DNA from: Pseudohalioglobus lutimaris
Lineage (GTDB): Bacteria > Pseudomonadota > Gammaproteobacteria > Pseudomonadales > Halieaceae
Reading direction: 5' to 3'
Assembly (NCBI RefSeq): GCF_002866825.1
Contig: NZ_PKUS01000018.1
Span: forward strand, 62,001 to 126,000
Length of the DNA: 64,000 bases
Of this stretch, positions 56,638 to 64,000 are shown one piece after another (positions within the stretch are counted from its first letter, which is position 1; each line of letters starts with the position of its first letter). Made by a program: the position numbers and the translations under genes. The notes under the pieces were generated by a model, which was not told where the DNA came from, did no database searches, and was given only the letters and a program-made list of their open reading frames with translations.

Positions 56638-57261
56638 TTGTCGGTTTCTCTGTTACATCTTGTCGAATCACGCCTGGACGCCTTCAACCCCAGGAAGCCG
56701 CTGCTGCGCCGGCTGATGAAGCGCTCGGCAGTCGCGCTGGTGCTGCAGATACGTGAGGGCGAGCTGCACATTCTAATGATCAAGCGCGCGGAAAGGAAAG
56801 GGGACCCCTGGTCGGGACATATGGCTTTCCCAGGAGGCCGCATGGACAAAACCGATGCCCATGGCTACGCCGTCGCCGTGCGCGAAACAGAAGAAGAGGT
56901 CGGCTTGACGCTTGGCCCGGGCGATCGCTGCCTGGGGCGACTCTCCGACCTCAATGCCCGTCCGCGCAAAGGCACCCTGGGTATGGCAGTCAGCCCCTTT
57001 GTCTTTCATCTGGAGCGCGAGGTGCGCTTCACGCCCAACTACGAGGTGGCCGAAGTGATCTGGGTGCCGCTGGAGTACCTTCTCAATGTAGAAAATAGGG
57101 AGGAAATGGTGTGGGAGTTCCGGGGGCTGAAGATACCTATGCCCTGCTATCGCTATCAGGGGCGCTGTATCTGGGGTCTTTCCCTGATGATGCTGGATGA
57201 ACTGATGGACTTGATAGAAGGAGGCAAGAACCCGCTGCGCCCGCGGTGGAGAAGGCGCTAG
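56638..57261 (+). CDS. NUDIX hydrolase, CoA pyrophosphatase-like
   Basis: 207 residues from a TTG at 56638 preceded by AGGA; a longer frame reaches into the divergent ABC gene. The NUDIX box is GGRMDKTDAHGYAVAVRETE followed by EEVGL. The upstream MAFPGG and the C-terminal WGLSLMMLDELMDLI match CoA-diphosphatase-like members, which cut CoA or acyl-CoA to 3',5'-ADP and phosphopantetheine. The substrate is inferred from sequence pattern only. Its stop codon shares CTAG (57258-57261) with the convergent GGDEF gene. Confidence 0.8.
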   Translation: MSVSLLHLVESRLDAFNPRKPLLRRLMKRSAVALVLQIREGELHILMIKRAERKGDPWSGHMAFPGGRMDKTDAHGYAVAVRETEEEVGLTLGPGDRCLGRLSDLNARPRKGTLGMAVSPFVFHLEREVRFTPNYEVAEVIWVPLEYLLNVENREEMVWEFRGLKIPMPCYRYQGRCIWGLSLMMLDELMDLIEGGKNPLRPRWRRR

Positions 57262-58424
57262 TGCAGCATGGCCGGAGCCGGTGTCTCCAGCGCTGTAGCT
57301 GAGCCCAACTGCTTTGCCCGGTACATCGCCCGGTCCGCTTTTTCTTCCAACTCACGCCGCGTCTCCCCATCTGCCGGATACATCGCGACGCCACAGCTGA
57401 CGCCCAGGCAAAAGTCGATATTGCGCAGCCTCACCGGTTGTTTGATGGCGGCCACCAGTTTGGCGGCGATCTTCGGCATGTCCTCGATGGACCGCATGTT
57501 TTCCATGATAACGACGAATTCGTCGCCCCCCAGTCGCGCTATCAGGTCAGTTTCGCGCACATGCGCACGCAGGCGCTCTCCGAGTTTGACCAGTAGCGCA
57601 TCCCCCATGCCATGGCCGTGGGTATCGTTGATTTCCTTGAACTCGTCCAGGTCAAACATCAGCAGTCCCAGAGGTTTACCCTGGGTTGCAGCTCTCTCCA
57701 GTGATTGCGACATGCGCCGGGCATAGAAGCGGCGGTTGTAAAGGCCAGTGAGTTCATCGTGTGAAGACAGGTGCTCCAGTTCCCTGTTGGCCTTTTGTAA
57801 TGCGTGTCGCAGGCGTTTATTGAGCTCTGCATAAATCATAATCACGCTGACCACAGCAATACCCATGGACGCATAAGCGAGGGTGATAGCTATATTGTAG
57901 TTATGCGGCATGATGATCTGGCTGAACTCCACGCCGATTCTCTCCAGGCCGAGAATGACCACCCAGATCAGGATGACCAGAGTGGTCCAGAACATAGCGG
58001 CCCAGACGCTGCCCACGATGGCTGCCATGACCGGAGCGAGTATAAGCAGTGCGTAAGTGGGTGATTGGGTGCCGCCAAAAAACACGCAAGCTACTGTGAA
58101 TGCGCTGGTAAAAGCCAGCAGCAGTATGTGCATGGCGGCCAGGCGATTGTGCAGGTAGCGCAGGATAAGCACAGTTGCCAGCACTGCGAAACCGGTGGTG
58201 ACAAAAAGCGCCGTCGCAGCTGAACGCCCTTCCGGCGACATGTCGATCACCCAAGAAGAGATCACGGTCAGTGCGACCACCGTTAACAGCCAGAAGAAGC
58301 TGGTGATGGCGAGAATGCGCTGGCGATAGTTTTCCTCGTCCAGCGGGCGCAGCGGGTCGCGCCCGGTACAGACGCCTATCCACCACTCGCGAACGTTGGC
58401 CAGTTTTTGCAGAAACCTTTGCAT
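57258..58424 (-). CDS. Membrane-anchored diguanylate cyclase (GGDEF)
   Basis: 388 residues. About six membrane helices fill residues 38-200. A short coiled linker (LNKRLRHALQKANRELEHL) precedes the GGDEF domain. The active-site GGDEF is intact (299-303), with the inhibitory I-site RETD at 290-293 exactly five residues before it, so it should make c-di-GMP and be feedback-inhibited. No EAL domain is present. The N-terminal membrane region is probably a sensor of unknown input. Confidence 0.92.
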   Translation of the reverse strand: MQRFLQKLANVREWWIGVCTGRDPLRPLDEENYRQRILAITSFFWLLTVVALTVISSWVIDMSPEGRSAATALFVTTGFAVLATVLILRYLHNRLAAMHILLLAFTSAFTVACVFFGGTQSPTYALLILAPVMAAIVGSVWAAMFWTTLVILIWVVILGLERIGVEFSQIIMPHNYNIAITLAYASMGIAVVSVIMIYAELNKRLRHALQKANRELEHLSSHDELTGLYNRRFYARRMSQSLERAATQGKPLGLLMFDLDEFKEINDTHGHGMGDALLVKLGERLRAHVRETDLIARLGGDEFVVIMENMRSIEDMPKIAAKLVAAIKQPVRLRNIDFCLGVSCGVAMYPADGETRRELEEKADRAMYRAKQLGSATALETPAPAMLH

Positions 58425-58523
58425 AGTGTTGTCTGGCTGTATCTGGATTAGCGGTTTTTATACCCTATGTGCTGCGCAATGGCCTGAGTTATCTCTACAT
58501 TTTAGTGATTCGCCAGAACGCCG

Positions 58524-59135
58524 CTATTGATCGCCACCACGCAGAAAGGCCCGGGTATCCAGCATCAGCTCACGCAGGGCAGGATCCTCCCGGCTCGCCT
58601 CCAGTAAGGCGTTGGCATCCGCTTTGCCTTCTATAAAGGCGGCAACGAGGTCCAGCAGTACCGGGGTCATTTTGGGTTCGTGGACCCATCTTGGCGACTG
58701 CACCAGTGCGCCGCTTACATACCCTTCGCCAAGGCTTAGCCAGTAACCACCGCAGCTGGACAGCTGATAGTCGCCGATGCGCCCGTAGCTGATATTCGGT
58801 GTGCCAGGATCGAATCCGCCGGGTACATCCTCGTCGATCTGGTGCAACGCCATTACCCAGGCGGAGCCCGGTGGAAACAATGCGGCCTGCGGCCGACAGT
58901 AATCGCCCGTTTTTAGCCAGATGCGCAGGATTTCACCTGCTGATGAGCCGCGCAGGTGGCGGACAACGTGCAGGTCTATGGAGTTACCCTTGCCGGTGAT
59001 CACTTCTCCAGCGATGACCAGGTCGGCGGTATGCTGTACATCCACAAAAGAGCCTTGCCACAGGCATTCGCACTGCGAACTGGCGGGCATGCCGGGGGTG
59101 AGCAAGGCAAGGCAGATGAAGAGGCGCGACCACAT
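58524..59135 (-). CDS. Secreted protein of unknown function, possibly NTR/TIMP-like fold
   Basis: 203 residues. A signal peptide ends near PASS (residue 20) and leaves a mature start CECLWQGSF with an early Cys-x-Cys. The next strands (TADLVIAGEVITGKGNSIDLHVVRHLRG) suggest a small OB-like or NTR domain, by the recurring 'C-x-C ... ADLVIxGEV' pattern. Two further cysteines (YCRPQ and LSSCGGYW) could form disulfides. It lies 4 bases from hemB on the same strand. I do not recognise it with confidence. Confidence 0.7.
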   Translation of the reverse strand: MWSRLFICLALLTPGMPASSQCECLWQGSFVDVQHTADLVIAGEVITGKGNSIDLHVVRHLRGSSAGEILRIWLKTGDYCRPQAALFPPGSAWVMALHQIDEDVPGGFDPGTPNISYGRIGDYQLSSCGGYWLSLGEGYVSGALVQSPRWVHEPKMTPVLLDLVAAFIEGKADANALLEASREDPALRELMLDTRAFLRGGDQ

Positions 59136-59139
59136 GCTC

Positions 59140-61445
<2,306 letters not shown>

Positions 61446-61536
61446 ATGATATCTACTGCCTGAATCTGGTTAACGGGGCCGCTGTCGCCGCCGGGAGCCG
61501 AATTATCGGTTCTGTTGGCGAGAATATCCAGCACAC

Positions 61537-61956
61537 TCAGAAGGGCTTGAGTACGGCAAGGATCACCATCGCAAACAGAAACAACACCGGTACTTCGTTG
61601 AAAAATCGGTAAAAAGTATGACTGTGGTCATCACTCTTCTCCATGATCGCCTTTACATAGCGACCGCATTGCAGGTGATAAACCACCAGAAAGACCATGC
61701 CTGCCATCTTCAGCCAGAACCACTTCGCCTGCATGTAGTAGTCGGGGTTGAGGCTGAACAAGCCTATCCCCAGCGCCATGAGTATGTACATGAAGGGTGT
61801 GATAAAGCGGTACAGGCGCCGCGCCATGATTGCGAGGGTCTCCCGCGTTTGTGGATGATCGCTGGCAGCGTAGTTGACGAACAGGCGCGGTAGGTAAAAC
61901 AGGCCGGCAAACCAGCAGACGACGAAGATAATGTGCAGGGCTTTCATCCACAGCAT
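61537..61956 (-). CDS. hemJ: Protoporphyrinogen oxidase HemJ
   Basis: 139 residues with four hydrophobic helices. The conserved His is in KALHIIFVVCWFAGLFYLPR, and WFWLKMAGMVFLVVYHLQC and the terminal FRFFNEVPVLFLFAMVILAV match the HemJ/UPF0093 family. It oxidises protoporphyrinogen IX late in heme synthesis, and lies in a heme gene neighbourhood with hemB and hemL. Confidence 0.9.
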   Translation of the reverse strand: MLWMKALHIIFVVCWFAGLFYLPRLFVNYAASDHPQTRETLAIMARRLYRFITPFMYILMALGIGLFSLNPDYYMQAKWFWLKMAGMVFLVVYHLQCGRYVKAIMEKSDDHSHTFYRFFNEVPVLFLFAMVILAVLKPF

Positions 61957-61973
61957 GGCAGCGTTCCTTGGGT

Positions 61974-63698
61974 CTACAGTCGGGCGAGGGTGAACTTCTC
62001 GATACTCTCGCGGGTAATGACCCCGTGCAGTATCGGTTTACTGGCGGTGCGACTGCGCTCGTAAATACAGGCCGCTTCCGCCGTCTGCTTGCCAATGCTG
62101 TCCAGCGCCTGACGCAGGCTCGCCTGCAACGGCACTTCGGCTATGGTCCAGCGGCGGATATCCGCGTCGGTGATATCAGTTGCGGGTGATGCCACGCTTT
62201 CAGCCAGCCATTCCAGTAGCGTCTCGCCTTGTACCAGATAGAGGTCCTGGCCTTCGCGAGTCACCAGGCACCAGGCCGGTTTGAATTCCAGTAACGGTAC
62301 CCTGTCGTCATCTGTCAGTATCGCCGGTACCCTCACCACGCGAGTGTCCATGATAGATCCGACGTGCGTGCGATGCAGTAGTTGATTCAGCGGGTCATCA
62401 GGTACCGAGCGCTCAAATTGGCGCAGCAGTGCCTGGTGCAGCGCGCGCTGGTGAAATATGCCGTTGCTGGTCAGGTTGGCGGCAACGATTGCCAGCATGG
62501 CGGGCATGCTGATCTCGATGCTATGGGTTAGCTCGATCACAGCCAGCATTGCCGCCAGTGGCGCGTTCATGACTGCACCCATGGCTGAGCCCATGCCAAT
62601 AAGAATATAAAGGGTGGGGTGTGATGCCATTTCCGGCATGACCAGCTGGCCAATGTGCCCCAGGGCGCCGCCGATGCAGGCGCCTATCAGCAGGTTGGGC
62701 CCGATAATCCCTACCGGCATCCCGGCGCCTGCGCTGATCGCTGTCGCGGCGATTTTCGCCAGAGCGATAATCACCAGCCACGTCACCGCAATCTGGCCAT
62801 GTAGAGCGAGGTTAAGCGTGTCGTAGCCAATGCCCATGATCTCCGGCACGCACCAGGCCAGCGCACCAACGATGATGCCGGCCAGTGCAAAACGCGCGGT
62901 CACGTCGATGTGGGAAAAGCGCGCTGTGAGCTTGGCGATGCGGATGAAGGCAACCGCTGCCAGGCCGCAGCTGAAGCCAAGGAAGATAATGTAGGGCAGC
63001 TCCGCCAGGGAGGCTAGCTGCAGTTCCGGCAGGGCGAAAACGGCGCCGCCTCCGGCCAGTGTCCGGCTGATGGCGGAAGCGGATACAGCGGCGAGGATAA
63101 CCGGTATAAAGCCGACGACGGTGTATTCCGCGACAACCACCTCCATCGCGAAGATGACCCCCGCCAACGGGGTGTTGAACGCCGCGGCAATACTGCCGGC
63201 AGTGCCACAGGCGATTAGTACCCGCAGGCTGTTGCTGGGTAGCCCCAGGCGTTGACCGATCAGGCTGTTAACCGCGCCGCCCAGGTGTACTCCGGGTCCT
63301 TCGCGGCCACCTGACAGCCCCGAGCCCAGGGCAAAAGCACCACCGATAAATTGTACCAGGGCATTTTTCACGGGGAGTGCGCCATAGTGAGAATGCATGC
63401 GGCTCAGCACGTGGATAATGCCGGTTTCACGGTCTTCGCTGCGCAGGAGTCGATAACTCAGTCCCAGTATTACCGCTCCCGCCACAGGCAGTAAGAAGTG
63501 CATCATTGGTGGCAGGGACTCGAAGTCCTCGCCGCGCTCTCCAACGCCCCAGACTGCCGCCACCAGCACGATAGATTGTTCGAAGGCGAGGATGACAAGC
63601 CCTGAGGCAATGCCGCCGACGACGCCCAGCAGGGAGTAGGCCAACACGGAATCGTAGTTGGTCAGTAACTGGCGATAGTTATTGATCTGCTTGCGCAC
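61974..63698 (-). CDS. ClC family chloride channel/transporter with C-terminal CBS-like region
   Basis: 574 residues. The ClC membrane core includes the selectivity motif GSGLSGGREGPGVHLG with the gating Glu133, and GMPVGIIGPNLLIGA. The C-terminal 130 residues resemble a pair of degenerate CBS domains (RVVRVPAILTDDDRVPLLEF). The presence of Glu133 does not separate channel from proton-coupled antiporter. It lies 17 bases from hemJ and is divergent from argC. Confidence 0.9.
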   Translation of the reverse strand: MRKQINNYRQLLTNYDSVLAYSLLGVVGGIASGLVILAFEQSIVLVAAVWGVGERGEDFESLPPMMHFLLPVAGAVILGLSYRLLRSEDRETGIIHVLSRMHSHYGALPVKNALVQFIGGAFALGSGLSGGREGPGVHLGGAVNSLIGQRLGLPSNSLRVLIACGTAGSIAAAFNTPLAGVIFAMEVVVAEYTVVGFIPVILAAVSASAISRTLAGGGAVFALPELQLASLAELPYIIFLGFSCGLAAVAFIRIAKLTARFSHIDVTARFALAGIIVGALAWCVPEIMGIGYDTLNLALHGQIAVTWLVIIALAKIAATAISAGAGMPVGIIGPNLLIGACIGGALGHIGQLVMPEMASHPTLYILIGMGSAMGAVMNAPLAAMLAVIELTHSIEISMPAMLAIVAANLTSNGIFHQRALHQALLRQFERSVPDDPLNQLLHRTHVGSIMDTRVVRVPAILTDDDRVPLLEFKPAWCLVTREGQDLYLVQGETLLEWLAESVASPATDITDADIRRWTIAEVPLQASLRQALDSIGKQTAEAACIYERSRTASKPILHGVITRESIEKFTLARL

Positions 63699-63738
63699 GT
63701 GGTATCCGTGGCCTCGTTTAAAAAGACAATATTACCAG

Positions 63739-63766
63739 TTAATTACCGTGATAATGCTTTTATACT
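63739..63766 (+). promoter_or_regulatory. Candidate promoter for argC
   Basis: TATACT at 63761-63766 with a weak TTAATT 16 bases upstream (63739-63744), 55 bases before the argC start codon. The -35 match is poor. Confidence 0.35.
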
Positions 63767-63820
63767 ATCCGGTCAGTCGCGCGCAGCACTCTGCGGGAAA
63801 ACGAGTCCACAGGAAACACT

Positions 63821-64000
63821 ATGGTAAAGGTTGGTATTGTCGGTGGCACCGGGTACACCGGCGTTGAGCTTCTAAGGCTATTGGCGCTCCACGAAGAAGC
63901 GGAGGTAGTGGCGATTACCTCGCGCGCCGAGAGTGGTCGTCGCGTCGATGACCTGTACCCGAACTTGCGCGGACACTACGAGCTGGCTTTCAGCGAGCCG
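63821..64000 (+). CDS. argC: N-acetyl-gamma-glutamyl-phosphate reductase, N-terminal fragment
   Basis: The first 60 codons, cut by the window end and therefore open. The ATG follows AGGAAA. It begins [20 protein letters not shown], the NAD(P)-binding motif of ArgC, and continues [20 protein letters not shown], both typical of the family. It reduces N-acetylglutamyl phosphate to the semialdehyde in arginine synthesis. Confidence 0.92.
   Translation, partial: MVKVGIVGGTGYTGVELLRLLALHEEAEVVAITSRAESGRRVDDLYPNLRGHYELAFSEP

Overview
The window reads as a chromosomal segment of a gammaproteobacterium. The gene content and synteny are Pseudomonas-like (rpsU-yqeY-dnaG-rpoD; lptD-surA-pdxA ... rsmA-apaG-apaH; lptD next to amgK-murU; trpE-G-D-C followed by crp/vfr and an OsmC gene; dusB-fis-purH-purD; accB-accC-prmA). 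The marine lineage around Halieaceae/Cellvibrionales is my best guess, from the mixture of genes and the sulfated-glycan functions. That placement is inference and was not tested by any search. Genes are densely packed on both strands. I see no rRNA, tRNA, CRISPR array, phage or insertion-sequence transposase.

Layout. 1-1492: end of an RND efflux pump and its periplasmic adaptor. 1536-6603 (minus): macromolecular synthesis block rpsU-yqeY-dnaG-rpoD, interrupted between yqeY and dnaG by two related long-stem inverted-repeat elements. 6861-8766 (plus): tsaD-folB-folK, meeting cca tail to tail. 10032-12064 (minus): rsmA-apaG-apaH. 12188-15493: inserted glycan-export cassette (Wzm/Wzt-like ABC transporter and a PqqD-like/glycosyltransferase fusion). 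15581-20230 (minus): lptD-surA-pdxA. 20351-22806: amgK, murU, rpe. 22939-27031: trp promoter, candidate trp leader peptide and trpEGDC. 27085-28284: crp and an OsmC gene. 28288-36036: a second accessory block with two sulfotransferases, a glycosyltransferase, two methyltransferases, a radical SAM/SPASM protein, a lipoprotein sulfatase and a small Sel1 protein. 36140-41061 (minus): coq7, and dusB-fis-purH-purD. 41316-44617 (minus): aroQ, accB-accC, prmA. 44821-48254: dsbD, a copper chaperone and a DUF2333 protein. 48261-57261: pentapeptide protein, DNA polymerase II, PfkB kinase, PBP1b, TPR lipoprotein, tandem ABC ATPase, NUDIX hydrolase. 57258-63698 (minus): diguanylate cyclase, secreted unknown protein, hemB, hemL, hemJ, ClC channel. 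63821-64000: start of argC.

How the parts work together. Most of the window is housekeeping: transcription and replication initiation factors, translation modifications, outer-membrane biogenesis (LptD, SurA), peptidoglycan recycling (AmgK, MurU) and synthesis (PBP1b), and tryptophan, purine, fatty-acid and heme pathways. Two accessory blocks break otherwise familiar synteny, one between pdxA and rsmA and one between the osmC-like gene and coq7. Both carry genes for making, exporting, sulfating or desulfating surface glycans, which suggests one dispersed cell-surface glycan system. The regulatory finds are a trp leader peptide ending Trp-Arg-Trp-stop downstream of a good sigma-70-like promoter, a 16-bp perfect palindrome upstream of rpoD, the paired 57-bp-core inverted repeats upstream of dnaG, and a 23-bp-stem hairpin between prmA and dusB.
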